Shown: piece by piece, positions 14,945 to 23,911 of the stretch
How the letters are laid out: each line of letters begins with the position of its first letter
Position numbering within the stretch: the stretch's first letter is position 1
DNA from: Pseudomonadota bacterium
GTDB lineage: Bacteria > Pseudomonadota > Gammaproteobacteria > JAKAQQ01
Direction of reading: 5' to 3'
Length of the DNA stretch: 36,222 bases
Assembly (NCBI GenBank): GCA_021828045.1
Contig: JAKATI010000001.1
Location: 70,209-106,430 of the forward strand
Notes under the pieces: generated by a model
Seen by the model: only the letters and a program-made list of their open reading frames with translations
Told to the model about the DNA's origin: nothing
The model's database searches: none
Translations under genes and position numbers: made by a program

Positions 14945-16191
14945 GGCCGGTTCCCCCTACAACGGGTTCGGGGTCCGACCCGGAGCCCCGGCTGCCGGGT
15001 ACGGCCCGGGCCCTGATCGCCCTGCGGGGTGCCCGCAGCCTGGGTCAGGGGGCGTTTTTCGTCGACCTCGCCCTTTATCTCGCGCATCTCGGATGGTCCG
15101 GTACCCAAATCGGTCTCGTGCTCACGGGTGGCGGCCTCTTTACTGGCGCGCTCTCACTCGGGGTCGGGTTCTCGAGCGACCGCCTGACGCGCAAGCCCTT
15201 CATCGTCGCGAACGAGTGCCTGACTTTCGCCGCTGCGGTGACTGCTTTCCTGGCACAAACTCCCTGGCTGCTCGCGATCCCCATCGTCTTGGCCGGGTTC
15301 GGGCGCGGGGCCAACGGGTCGGCCGGCCCCTTTGCGGCGGCGGAACAGGCCTGGCTCGCCCACCTGATCCCCCCCAAGCGGCGGGGACGGATTTTCAGCC
15401 TCAATACCGCGACGGGCTTCTTCGGCATGGGGGCCGGGGCCCTGATCGCGATTTTTCCCGGCGTGGCAGGCCTGGGTCTTCTCGGTTATCGCCTGCTTTT
15501 CATCCTGCCGATGGCATCCAGCCTGTTCAATCTCACTGTCCTGTCCTTTCTCCGGGAAGTCCGGCCGCCACCCCAAGCCCCGGCTCCCGTTCACCACGTC
15601 CGGGCGCAGCGGAGGAAAGAGAACCGGAATCTCACCCGTCTCGTGCTCCTCAACTCGGTGAACGGTTTTGCCGTGGGATTGATCGGGCCACTCATGTCCT
15701 ACTGGTTGGCGGTCCGCTTCGGCGTGGGTCCTGCGGCCATCGCTCCCGTGATGGGGTTGGCCTTTGCCGTGACCGGCGTGTCTTCGCTGGTCACGGGACG
15801 CCTGACGGAGCGGCTCGGACTCGTCCGCTCGGTGGTGAGCCTGAGAAGTCTCGGGCTCATCCTGCTCGCCATCCTGCCCCTCATGCCCACCTATGCCCTG
15901 GCCGCACTCGTCTACTTCATCCGTTCGGCACTGAACCGGGGATCCGTGGGGGCCCGCCAGGCCGTCGTCATGTCACTTGTGGGGGATGAGCGCCGCGGAT
16001 GGGCCACGAGCCTCAACGCCACGTCCTTCCAGTTTCCCCAGGCCATCGGTCCCGTGCTTGCGGGCACCCTGATCGAACAGGGCGACCTCATCCTGCCGTT
16101 CTATCTGGCCTTCGTCCTGCAACTCGTCTATGTGGCGGGATACTGGCGCCTGTTTCGTCATCTCGAGTCCGGCCCGGCTCCAGCTCCATAG
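14941..16191 (+). CDS. Major facilitator superfamily transporter in the hut cluster
   Basis: 416 residues with about 11-12 hydrophobic segments. The loop [14 protein letters not shown] (about residues 78-91) is the MFS motif between helices 2 and 3 (G-x-x-x-D-R-x-x-R-r), and a second such loop, [14 protein letters not shown], follows in the C-terminal half, as in MFS proteins. The central loop is basic. Its ATG overlaps the hutU stop (ATGA), so the two are co-translated. Position suggests transport of histidine, urocanate or a pathway product, but MFS is not the usual histidine carrier family in hut clusters (HutT/HutM are), and export is equally possible. Its last 34 bases overlap the convergent oxygenase gene. 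Confidence 0.85.
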   Translation: MRPVPPTTGSGSDPEPRLPGTARALIALRGARSLGQGAFFVDLALYLAHLGWSGTQIGLVLTGGGLFTGALSLGVGFSSDRLTRKPFIVANECLTFAAAVTAFLAQTPWLLAIPIVLAGFGRGANGSAGPFAAAEQAWLAHLIPPKRRGRIFSLNTATGFFGMGAGALIAIFPGVAGLGLLGYRLLFILPMASSLFNLTVLSFLREVRPPPQAPAPVHHVRAQRRKENRNLTRLVLLNSVNGFAVGLIGPLMSYWLAVRFGVGPAAIAPVMGLAFAVTGVSSLVTGRLTERLGLVRSVVSLRSLGLILLAILPLMPTYALAALVYFIRSALNRGSVGARQAVVMSLVGDERRGWATSLNATSFQFPQAIGPVLAGTLIEQGDLILPFYLAFVLQLVYVAGYWRLFRHLESGPAPAP

Positions 16192-17672
16192 AGCGGCCGT
16201 GCCCGGATGGCGGTCCGGAGCAGCCATTTTTCACCCCGTTCGATCGGGCAGCCCTCGTGGCGACTCCGTGGATCGGGTTGCCCGTCCGAGCGCACATTGC
16301 CGTGCCACACGCCGAGACCCTCTCGACCCCGAACCTTGAGGCCGGTTTCGGGATAATGGGTCTCCCCGCCCGCTTCTGGTGCACGAAGGTAGATCAGGAA
16401 GGTGCCGACGCGCTGTCCACCGGGATCACCCGACCGGGCGTACTCCTCGAGACGGGCGGCATCAAAGTAATCGACGTGTTCGGCGTAACGGTGCCCGGTC
16501 CGGTAACGGAGAACCGAAAAGGGTTCGATCCGTTCCGGGGGGATGCCGAGGACGGCGGACACGCGTGCGGCAATCCAGTGGATGGTCAGATCGGCTTGCG
16601 GCAGTCGCAGCATCGCCACTTCCCCGCTGAAGGCATCGTTTTCGTTGGACAAGGTATCTTTCACTTTCCCGCTGGCAGGTCCGAGATCATGCCAGACGAG
16701 TTCCATGACGTGGGCCAGTGTTTCGGGGTCGAGGAAGTCGGGGTATTCGCGGACCTGCGGGCTCATCGAGCGTTCGACGGTGGTGGGAAGCGGTGTGACC
16801 GAGCGCGGCAGGGCTTGATGTGCATCCGAGAGCGGTCCGAGATCGGGGAGGGGATCCAGCACGAGGGCTGGCCTTTGGATCATCCGCCGCCAGTGTTCGA
16901 GAGCCAGGGCATTGAGGAAGCCGGGACGTCCGAGTTCCAGTGCCTGCCGGGCCTCGAGTTCTCCTACGGCTGTCTCAAAGCCGGTCCGGTGCCGTTCCAG
17001 CTGGTTGCCGAGTGCAAGGGCAGCCTCCCGTTGTTCCCGCGTGAGTTCGGAACCGCTTCGTTCCAGGAGGTCTCCCGACAAGGGGTACCCCAATGCTGCG
17101 GCTTGGCTGGCGAGCGCGTGGGTTGCCACGGGGTCGATGGGCGGGTTCCGTGACAGGTCAAGGGCGGCACTGAAATATCCTCTGGGGTAGGCCAAGGCGA
17201 CCTGCCAGAGGCGGGCCCTGCGGGCCAGGACCGGGTTGGGCGGCAGACCGATGCCGTGATCCAGGCAGAAGGCCAGATGACCGAATCCCACGGGATAGCC
17301 GAGTTCGGCCGTTTTCCCATACAAGGACACGGCGAGTACCGGATCTTCCGGGCAACCCCAGCCGAGGAGGGAGAGATCCCCCAGCCGGTCGAGAGCGGCA
17401 GGGAGGTTTGCCTGGGCGGCGGCCTGATAGGCGGTAACCGCCCGTGCCAGGGATTCCGGGCCGGTGATGCGCTGGCTGTGGAAGTCCCCGAGGACAAGCG
17501 GAGCCAAGGGGTGTCCTGCCCGCCCGGCTGCATCGATCCACTGGAGCCCTTCCGTTTCCGTCTGCTCTCCATGCCGGCTTTGGGACAAAAGGGACTGGCC
17601 CAGTGCCAGCATGGCCTCGGGATCCCCCCCACGTGCCCGTTCCTCGAGGACCTGGTCGTTGGTGGGGCTCAT
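16158..17672 (-). CDS. Sel1-repeat protein fused to a 2-oxoglutarate/Fe(II) oxygenase (prolyl-4-hydroxylase type)
   Basis: 504 residues. About 1-270 are helical TPR/Sel1-like repeats (for example DPEAMLALGQSLL, PAALDRLGDLSLLGWGCPED, AVSLYGKTAELGYPVGFGHLA). About 305-490 form a P4Hc-type dioxygenase: FSVLRYRTGHRYAEHVDYFD with Fe ligands H399 and D401, TFLIYLRAPEAGGETHYPE, and the distal ligand H472 in RHEGCPIERGEKW with K482 as the likely 2OG-binding residue. The catalytic set looks complete. ATG at 17672 overlaps the hutH stop (ATGA), so it is translated with hutH and hutI. The substrate is unknown; P4Hc domains hydroxylate Pro or other residues of proteins, and Sel1 repeats bind proteins. 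Such a gene in a hut operon is unusual. Confidence 0.85.
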   Translation of the reverse strand: MSPTNDQVLEERARGGDPEAMLALGQSLLSQSRHGEQTETEGLQWIDAAGRAGHPLAPLVLGDFHSQRITGPESLARAVTAYQAAAQANLPAALDRLGDLSLLGWGCPEDPVLAVSLYGKTAELGYPVGFGHLAFCLDHGIGLPPNPVLARRARLWQVALAYPRGYFSAALDLSRNPPIDPVATHALASQAAALGYPLSGDLLERSGSELTREQREAALALGNQLERHRTGFETAVGELEARQALELGRPGFLNALALEHWRRMIQRPALVLDPLPDLGPLSDAHQALPRSVTPLPTTVERSMSPQVREYPDFLDPETLAHVMELVWHDLGPASGKVKDTLSNENDAFSGEVAMLRLPQADLTIHWIAARVSAVLGIPPERIEPFSVLRYRTGHRYAEHVDYFDAARLEEYARSGDPGGQRVGTFLIYLRAPEAGGETHYPETGLKVRGREGLGVWHGNVRSDGQPDPRSRHEGCPIERGEKWLLRTAIRARPLYGAGAGPDSR

Positions 17673-19201
17673 GACCAGTCCTCCGTCTCCCCGGATGCAG
17701 GCCAGAGTCCGGCCCAGGTCATAGGATCAGCTACGAGATCAGCCAGGGAGCGGATGTCTCGATCGAGACGGCGATCCCCGGTGTGGGCGGGAACCCGTTC
17801 GCGGGCTTTCCGGTAGAGTGCCTCCAGCGGAGGCGTGGTGGTCAGCGGGCGCAGGCAGTCCAGGGCCGCAGCCGCGGCGAGCCACTCGATGCCGAGAATC
17901 GTGGAAACATTGCGGGCGATCATGAGCAGTTTGTAGCCGGCCCAGGGAGCCATGCTCACGTGGTCTTCCTGGCCGGCCGAGGTCGGAAGCGAGTCGATCG
18001 TCGCAGGGTGGGCCAAAGTCTTGTTTTCGGAAGCCAGGGCGGCTGCGCTCACGTGGGCAATCATGAAGCCCGATTCAACCCCCGGCTCCCGTGCCAGAAA
18101 GGGCGGCAGTTTCGGGTTGACCTGGCGCATGAAGAGGTCGATGCGTCGCTCGCTCTGGGCTCCGATTTCCGAAAGGGCGATGGCCATGAAGTCGGCCTGC
18201 GCCGCGACCGGCTCGGCGTGGAAGTTTCCGCCCGAGAGAATCGTCTCCCCGAAGACCAGGGGATTGTCGGTCACCCCGTTCATTTCCCGGGTGAGAACCA
18301 TCCGCGCCTGTTCCAGGGTTTCGGCTACCATGCCCAAAACCTGGGGGAGGCAGCGGACGGCATAGGGATCCTGCACCCGGTCACAGTCCCGGTGGCTTTC
18401 ATGAATCGCCGACTCGGTGAGCAGGGCTCGGAGGTGATTGGCAACCCGGATCTGCCCCTTTTGTCCACGGGCTTCATGGATCCGGGCGTCGAAGGGAGCA
18501 TGACTCCCACACAAAGCCTCTGTGCTCAGGGCACCGATGGCGGTCGCTCCGGCCAGTAGTGTCTCCCCCTGAAGGTACCCCTCGAGGGCGAGGGCCGTGG
18601 ACAGTTGGGTGCCGTTCAGGAGGGCGAGAGCTTCCTTGGCCTCGAGCGTGAGGGGAGGGAGACCCGCGGCCTGGTTGACCTCCGGGCCTTCGAGCCGACG
18701 CCCGTCCTGGGTGGCCTCCCCCTCGCCGATCAGGGCGAGGACCAGGTGAGCCAGCGGGGCGAGATCGCCCGAGGCACCGACCGATCCCCGTTCGGGAATT
18801 TCCGGCAGCACATCGTGGTTCCAGAAGGCCAGGAGTTGATCGACCACGAGGCTCCGGACACCGGAAAGGCCGAGCGCCAGGCTGTTGGCCTTGAGAAGAA
18901 GGATGCGTCGAACGAGTTTTGGGGCGAGGGCGGGGCCGATTCCCGTGCTATGACTGCGCGCCAGGTTGTATTGCAGTTCTTCGATCCGGCGGTTGCCGAT
19001 GTGCCGGTTGGCGAGTGCTCCAAACCCCGTATTGAGACCGTAATAGGGTCGCTCCGACTGGGCCAGCCGTCTCACCGTGGCGGCGCTTTCCTCCATGTGC
19101 CGACGGGCAGCATCTGCGAGCGCGAGTTGCGGATGCCGGGTTTCCCAGGCTCGCAGGGTGGCGAGGTTCAGTTGACCACCTTCGAGGATTTCACTCTTCA
19201 T
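17669..19201 (-). CDS. hutH: Histidine ammonia-lyase
   Basis: HutH removes ammonia from histidine to give urocanate, the first step of the pathway. It has the self-forming MIO cofactor triad Ala143-Ser144-Gly145 in GSVGASGDLAPLAH, at the position of the Pseudomonas enzyme (142-144), and the catalytic Tyr54 in YYGLNTGFG. Also visible are QYNLARSHSTGIG and EPVAAQADFMAIALSEIG. The ATG at 19201 gives 510 residues, the family length, and overlaps the hutI stop (ATGA); an upstream in-frame start at 19240 would add 13 foreign residues within hutI. It is the middle gene of hutI-hutH-oxygenase on the minus strand. Confidence 0.97.
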   Translation of the reverse strand: MKSEILEGGQLNLATLRAWETRHPQLALADAARRHMEESAATVRRLAQSERPYYGLNTGFGALANRHIGNRRIEELQYNLARSHSTGIGPALAPKLVRRILLLKANSLALGLSGVRSLVVDQLLAFWNHDVLPEIPERGSVGASGDLAPLAHLVLALIGEGEATQDGRRLEGPEVNQAAGLPPLTLEAKEALALLNGTQLSTALALEGYLQGETLLAGATAIGALSTEALCGSHAPFDARIHEARGQKGQIRVANHLRALLTESAIHESHRDCDRVQDPYAVRCLPQVLGMVAETLEQARMVLTREMNGVTDNPLVFGETILSGGNFHAEPVAAQADFMAIALSEIGAQSERRIDLFMRQVNPKLPPFLAREPGVESGFMIAHVSAAALASENKTLAHPATIDSLPTSAGQEDHVSMAPWAGYKLLMIARNVSTILGIEWLAAAAALDCLRPLTTTPPLEALYRKARERVPAHTGDRRLDRDIRSLADLVADPMTWAGLWPASGETEDWS

Positions 19202-20382
19202 CGTCTTTCTCCCCGATAGAAACTCATGACTGGACGGCACCCTCCCGGAGCGTAGAGCAGGGATTCCGGCCGGCCCAGGTCCCAGAGGTTGAAGTCGGCG
19301 CTCTGGCCGACCGCGAGGGTTCCGAAGTCCGGTCGGGGATCCAGGGCGCGGGCGGCGTTTTTGGTGATTCCGAGCAGGGCCTCGGTCGGTGTGAGCGAGA
19401 AATGCCGGACGGCCTCCTGGGCCGCGCGGAGCAGGCTTGGATCCGGTGCGGTTCCAGGATTGAGGTCGGAGGCAATGGCAATCGGCACTCCTGCCTTTCG
19501 CAGAGCGTCCACGGGGGGTTTCCGGGACTGTCCCAAAAACAGGGCCGCAGTCGGTAGGAGGACGGCGACGGTTCCGCTTCGCGCAAGTGCCGCGACATCG
19601 TCCGGACCGCTTTCGTCCAGGTGGTCGCAGGACAATGCTCCCCAGTCCGCGGCCCGAACGGTCGCGCCGAGCCGAGCCCGCTGGTCGGTATGGGCATGGA
19701 GCGAACAGGAAAGCGTTTTGGCCTTGTCGAACAGGCGGTCGAGGTGTTCGGGACCGAAAGCGATGGTATCGACATAAATGTCGACGGCACGGGTGAGCCC
19801 GGATTCGAGGCAGGCTGGCAGCATGTCCTCCCTCACCCGCTCCAGATAGCGGGACGGGTCCTCCCCCGGGGGCGGGACATGGGCGCCGAGGAAGGTCGGT
19901 ACAATACGGCTCTTGAGGATGGGGCCGAGTGCCCGGGCGGCTTGGAGCAGGCGCATCTCGGTCTCGCGTTCGAGTCCGTACCCGCTTTTGACCTCGAGCG
20001 TCGTCACCCCTTCGGCAATGAGCGGAACCGCATGCTGGACCCCGAGATCGATCAGTTCTGCGAGAGAGGCCCGGCGGGTGGCATGGACCGTGTGGAAAAT
20101 CCCGCCGCCCGCCTTGTGCTGGGCTTCGTAGCTCTGTCCGGAAAGACGGGCGAGGTACTCATCCAGCCGGTCCCCTGCATAGATGGCGTGGGTGTGGCAA
20201 TCCACAAATCCCGGGAGGAGCAGCCGGCCGCGTCCGTCGAGGTGCCGTCGGCGGGGGGCTTCGGGAGGAGGGGCCAGGGTGGCGATTCGTCCGTCCTGGA
20301 TGCCGATGGCGGTTTCGGGCCGGCAGGAAAGGTCCTGTTCACAGGAGCAGATCCGGACATTGTCGATGACGAGATCAAACAT
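19198..20382 (-). CDS. hutI: Imidazolonepropionase
   Basis: HutI hydrolyses imidazolonepropionate to N-formimino-glutamate. 394 residues of the amidohydrolase superfamily: metal-binding H63-x-H65 in GFVDCHTHAIYAGDRLDEY, AGGGIFHTVHATR, EGVTTLEVKSGYGL, LGAHVPP, HTDQ, and the metal Asp region SDLNPGTAPDPS. The ATG at 20382-20380 overlaps the start codon of divergent hutF by two bases (CATG). Its promoter and ribosome binding site must therefore lie inside hutF coding sequence; GGGAG about 15 bases upstream is a distant candidate. First gene of the minus-strand block. Confidence 0.96.
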   Translation of the reverse strand: MFDLVIDNVRICSCEQDLSCRPETAIGIQDGRIATLAPPPEAPRRRHLDGRGRLLLPGFVDCHTHAIYAGDRLDEYLARLSGQSYEAQHKAGGGIFHTVHATRRASLAELIDLGVQHAVPLIAEGVTTLEVKSGYGLERETEMRLLQAARALGPILKSRIVPTFLGAHVPPPGEDPSRYLERVREDMLPACLESGLTRAVDIYVDTIAFGPEHLDRLFDKAKTLSCSLHAHTDQRARLGATVRAADWGALSCDHLDESGPDDVAALARSGTVAVLLPTAALFLGQSRKPPVDALRKAGVPIAIASDLNPGTAPDPSLLRAAQEAVRHFSLTPTEALLGITKNAARALDPRPDFGTLAVGQSADFNLWDLGRPESLLYAPGGCRPVMSFYRGERR

Positions 20383-21733
20383 GGATGAGCGGGCATCTCC
20401 CGGCCGGCGGCTCGCGTTCCGCTATGTTCTCACATCCGGAGGATGGCTTCGGGACCAGTCCATCGGGATCGATGGGGCCGGGCGGATTTTGGATCTCGCT
20501 CCGGCGAGCGGACCCTGGGATGGATGGATGGCCGTGCCCGGCATGCCGAACGGCCATAGTCACGCCTTCCAGCGGGCACTGGTCGGTCTGGGAGAAAAGG
20601 CGCAGGGCGCGGCTGATTTCTGGAGCTGGCGCGCACTCATGTACCGGGTGGCGGGGCAGATGGAGCCCGAGGCACTGGAGTCGCTTGCGGTCCTCGCCTA
20701 TACGGAGATGCTGGCCGCCGGATTTACGGCGGTCGCCGAGTTTTTTTACCTCCACCATGAGGTGGATGGAACTCCCGGAACGGCCATGGCCGAGGCCGTG
20801 ATCCGGGCGGCCCGGACCTCCGGAATCCGCCAGCGGCTGGTCCTTGCGTATTACGAGCGGGGGGGGATCGACCGGCCACTGGAGCCGGTGCAACGGATGC
20901 GCTTCGCCCACCCGTCACCCGCGGCCTTTGCGGACTACGCCCAATCACTTGCGGATCATCCCCTCGCGATCGCGGCGCACTCGATCCGCGCGGTCTCGCC
21001 TGATTCCTTGGTCCGTTGTGGTCTCCTCGCCGCCGAGCTGGCCGAAGGCCTGTTCCATATTCATGTGGCCGAACAGGAAAGCGAGGTGGTCCAGTCACGC
21101 TCTGCCTACGGGGTCGGACCCATCGCCCATCTCTCCCGGCTCGGGCTCGTGGGGCCGGGGCTTCAGGCGGTCCATGCGACCCACGCCGATGCCGCGGAAC
21201 GCGCCCTGCTCGTCGAACAGGGCGCGAATGTGGTGCTTTGCCCGATCACGGAGGCCTACCTGGGCGATGGACTGTTTCCAGCGGGTGAGCATCTCGCACG
21301 CAAGGGATCTTGGGCAGTGGGTTCGGATGCCAATGTCCGCCTGGATGCTTTGGAGGAGCTCCGTCTTCTCGAATACGGTCAGCGCCTCTGCCACCGGCAA
21401 CGAGGCAATCTGGCGGATCGCTCGGGTCTGGCCACCCGGCTCTGGCAGGAAGCCGCCCAAGGAGGGGCACGGGCCGTCGCTTTCCCCGTTGGCCGGATCG
21501 AACCGGGTGCCCTTGCCGATTTTGTGGTGCTCGAGGATGTCTCCCTGTTCGGCGGAGGGGATCCGGAGCTTGGGCTGGATGCCTTTCTTCTGGGCGGATC
21601 GCGCGAGAGTATCCGGCGGGTCTATGTCGGTGGGGAACTCCGGTGGCCGATCGACCCCGTGCGGTACGAGACGATCCGGAGGGAAGCGGGTGGCTGGATC
21701 ACGCGTATGCGCGAGGCAGTGACCCGTGGGTGA
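20381..21733 (+). CDS. hutF: Formimidoylglutamate deiminase
   Basis: HutF converts N-formimino-L-glutamate to N-formyl-L-glutamate and ammonia, the marker of the five-enzyme hut route. 450 residues, amidohydrolase fold: H59-x-H61 in GMPNGHSHAFQRAL, AHSIRAVSPDSL, FHIHVAEQESEV, VHATHAD, LCPITEAYLGDGLFP, and GSDANVRLDALEELRLLEYG. The family-like N-terminal strand (FRYVLTSGGWLRDQ) starts 12 residues after the ATG at 20381, so no later start is possible, while in-frame starts further up lie deep in hutI. The start codon overlaps the divergent hutI start. Only a weak GAG precedes it. The hutG gene overlaps its end by eight bases. Confidence 0.95.
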   Translation: MDERASPGRRLAFRYVLTSGGWLRDQSIGIDGAGRILDLAPASGPWDGWMAVPGMPNGHSHAFQRALVGLGEKAQGAADFWSWRALMYRVAGQMEPEALESLAVLAYTEMLAAGFTAVAEFFYLHHEVDGTPGTAMAEAVIRAARTSGIRQRLVLAYYERGGIDRPLEPVQRMRFAHPSPAAFADYAQSLADHPLAIAAHSIRAVSPDSLVRCGLLAAELAEGLFHIHVAEQESEVVQSRSAYGVGPIAHLSRLGLVGPGLQAVHATHADAAERALLVEQGANVVLCPITEAYLGDGLFPAGEHLARKGSWAVGSDANVRLDALEELRLLEYGQRLCHRQRGNLADRSGLATRLWQEAAQGGARAVAFPVGRIEPGALADFVVLEDVSLFGGGDPELGLDAFLLGGSRESIRRVYVGGELRWPIDPVRYETIRREAGGWITRMREAVTRG

Positions 21734-22541
21734 TTTCAGGATCGAGCTTGAGGGAGAGCCCTGGCGGCTGCGCCCGGCCCAAAAACCCATCCGGCCCATC
21801 GTCGCCTCAATCCCTCATGCCGGGGTCTCGGTTCCACGGGCCATCGCCACCCGTTTTGCCTCGAGCACGATCGCCGGATTACCCATGACCGACTGGTACC
21901 TCGACGAGCTCTACGATTTCTTGCCGGAACTGGGCATTGTCACCTTGATTGCCACGCAAAGCCGCTTTGTGGCTGATTGCAACCGGCCGCCCGCGGGGGA
22001 GGTTCTGTATCCCGGACGCTTCGAGACGGGACTCGTCCCGACCCAGACCTTCGATGGCGATCCGGTCTGGACGGAGCGCCCGGATGCCGCGTGGATCGAG
22101 GAGGTCCGGCTTCGGGTCTGGCAACCCTACCACGACCGCCTTGCGGCCCTGCTCGACCAGTGGCAACAGCGTTTCGGTTCGGTTGTTCTTCTGGATCTGC
22201 ATAGCGTGAGCTCGCTCCCGAACCGGATTGCCCCACAACTGGCGGAGGAGATTTTTCTCGGGGACCGGGAGGGTCGCAGTGCGGGGCACCTGCTTCGGGA
22301 AACCATCCATCAAGCCTACGTGCAGGCAGGTTTCACGGTCTCCGTGAACCACCCCTACAAGGGTGGTTACATCACCGACCACTACGGCCGCCCGCCTGCT
22401 GTCCAGGCACTCCAGATCGAGATGGCGGAGCGGGTCTATCTCGACGAGCAAAAACCCGGGAGCCGGGATCCTGTGCTTTGGCTGACAGCCTGTGAACGGA
22501 TCCGGAGTGTCTGGGAAGACTTCGTTCCGGCATTCGACTGA
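21726..22541 (+). CDS. hutG: N-formylglutamate deformylase
   Basis: HutG (N-formylglutamate amidohydrolase family) hydrolyses N-formylglutamate to glutamate and formate, the last step. 271 residues: VASIPHAGVSVP with the metal-binding His, TDWYLDELYDFLPELG, FVADCNRPP, LLDLHSVSS with a metal-binding D-x-H, and NHPYKGGYITDHYGRP near the end. The best start is GTG 21726, overlapping the hutF stop by eight bases. This is the amidohydrolase-type HutG of the HutF pathway, not the arginase-fold formiminoglutamase that releases formamide. Confidence 0.95.
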   Translation: MGDFRIELEGEPWRLRPAQKPIRPIVASIPHAGVSVPRAIATRFASSTIAGLPMTDWYLDELYDFLPELGIVTLIATQSRFVADCNRPPAGEVLYPGRFETGLVPTQTFDGDPVWTERPDAAWIEEVRLRVWQPYHDRLAALLDQWQQRFGSVVLLDLHSVSSLPNRIAPQLAEEIFLGDREGRSAGHLLRETIHQAYVQAGFTVSVNHPYKGGYITDHYGRPPAVQALQIEMAERVYLDEQKPGSRDPVLWLTACERIRSVWEDFVPAFD

Positions 22542-22868
22542 CGAACGGGTGGGGAGGATCCGCGCAATCCGAGCGGGAGCCACGGTGAACCCGGAAACGG
22601 CAAGGACGGGTATGTGTCGAGTGATTGGCCTCTCTGGCTCGTTCCTGCAAGGCCCTCCGTCGCCTCCTGCCTCGGCCACCACGGGTACTGCCCTCCCACA
22701 AAACGGTTCGGAGCTCGAGGCCGGCTGTGCCCAAGCCCAGAAGGATCGCAACCCCTTCTCCCGAACCGAGCGGCCTCCACCCTCGCCTCGGGCAACCCAC
22801 TTCGTGATTTTTGCCCCACCAGCAGAAACCCGGGTGCCAAGGGGGTTGGGTGGACGCATACTCAGGAC
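22542..22868. other. Gap between hutG and the rplM promoter
   Basis: About 330 bases with no supported gene. Open frames on both strands lack ribosome binding sites and domains. No clear terminator hairpin with a T run was seen after hutG. Confidence 0.5.
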
Positions 22869-22898
22869 TTGCCTCGGGTCCTGCCCATCGTGTACGAT
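22869..22898 (+). promoter_or_regulatory. rplM-rpsI promoter
   Basis: TTGCCT (22869-22874), an 18-base spacer and TACGAT (22893-22898). Start of transcription would be near 22905, leaving a leader of about 50 bases before the rplM ATG. No longer regulatory leader fits. Confidence 0.55.
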
Positions 22899-22956
22899 AA
22901 ACAGTTCGAGTTGCTTGATTTTCCACCGGTTCGGCAATGGGTGAGGTCTGGTTTTC

Positions 22957-23418
22957 ATGAAAAGCTATATGGCACATGCCGGTCAGGTCGATGCCCGGTG
23001 GTACGTCGTCGATGCGGCGGGAGTCCCGTTGGGCCGTCTCGCGACCGAGCTGGCTCGCCGGCTACGGGGCAAGCACAAGGCCATCTATACACCACATGTG
23101 GACACGGGCGATTTTCTGATTGTGGTCCATGCGGAACAGGTGCTTTTGACCGGTCGGAAGAAAGACGAGAAGCGCTACCATCGTCATTCCGGCTACATTG
23201 GCGGGCTCAAAACGGTCACTTTCGAGGAGATGCGGGCCCGTCATCCGGAACGGATCATTGAAGAGGCGGTCCGGGGCATGCTTCCCAAGAACCCTCTCGG
23301 TCGGGCCATGATCCGGAAGCTCAAGGTTTATGCCGGAGACCGGCATCCTCATTTGGCCCAGTCTCCCAAAACACTGACGGTCGGTAGGGTATCTGCCCGA
23401 GCCGCCAGCATTTCCTGA
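22957..23418 (+). CDS. rplM: Ribosomal protein uL13 (L13)
   Basis: Large-subunit protein L13, a primary 23S rRNA binder. 153 residues with [54 protein letters not shown] and the highly conserved [20 protein letters not shown] followed by [12 protein letters not shown]. coli L13 has 142 residues; here about 11 extra residues ([11 protein letters not shown]) extend the C terminus. rpsI follows after five bases with its own GAGGAG, the universal rplM-rpsI pair. Confidence 0.98.
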   Translation: MKSYMAHAGQVDARWYVVDAAGVPLGRLATELARRLRGKHKAIYTPHVDTGDFLIVVHAEQVLLTGRKKDEKRYHRHSGYIGGLKTVTFEEMRARHPERIIEEAVRGMLPKNPLGRAMIRKLKVYAGDRHPHLAQSPKTLTVGRVSARAASIS

Positions 23419-23423
23419 GGAGA

Positions 23424-23831
23424 ATGAAGGTGGTTGAAGACAAGGGTGTACTCGGTTATGGAACGGGCCGTCGCAAGACCTCGAAGGCACGGGTTTTCCT
23501 GAGACGCGGCAAGGGAGAGATCCGGGTGAACGAGCGTTCCCTGGAGGACTATTTCGGCCGGGAAACGGCCCGCATGATCATTCACCAGCCGATCGATCTG
23601 ATCGAGTTCAAGGACCGGCTGGATATCGAGGCGACCGTAACGGGTGGGGGCTTGACCGGCCAAGCGGGAGCGGTCCGGCTGGGCTTGGCCCGGGCTCTGG
23701 TGCAGTACGATGAAACGCTCAAACCGCGTCTCAAAGCAAACCACCTCCTGACCCGCGATCCCCGTGCGGTCGAGCGTAAGAAAGTCGGATTGCACAAGGC
23801 CCGTCGGGCGACGCAGTTCTCGAAACGCTGA
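23424..23831 (+). CDS. rpsI: Ribosomal protein uS9 (S9)
   Basis: Small-subunit protein S9, whose basic C-terminal tail reaches the P-site tRNA. 135 residues: [40 protein letters not shown], and the conserved end [20 protein letters not shown] followed by QFSKR. GAGGAG just before the ATG is the ribosome binding site. The tRNA-Gln gene begins seven bases after the stop and is probably in the same transcript. Confidence 0.98.
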   Translation: MKVVEDKGVLGYGTGRRKTSKARVFLRRGKGEIRVNERSLEDYFGRETARMIIHQPIDLIEFKDRLDIEATVTGGGLTGQAGAVRLGLARALVQYDETLKPRLKANHLLTRDPRAVERKKVGLHKARRATQFSKR

Positions 23832-23837
23832 GGCGCT

Positions 23838-23911
23838 TGGGGGATCGTCTAGCGGTAGGACAGCGGACTCTGACTCCGCGAACCCAGGTTCGAATCCTGG
23901 TCCCCCAGCCA
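23838..23911 (+). tRNA. tRNA-Gln (anticodon CTG)
   Basis: A 74-base cloverleaf: acceptor TGGGGGA pairs with TCCCCCA, the anticodon stem GCGGA/TCCGC encloses loop CTCTGAC with anticodon CTG, and the T-arm is CCAGGTTCGAATCCTGG. The first base U opposite A is typical of tRNA-Gln. CCA is encoded (23909-23911). It reads CAG. A gene-poor accessory stretch begins at its 3' end, which is a common integration target, but no second copy of its 3' end was found in the window. Confidence 0.97.
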
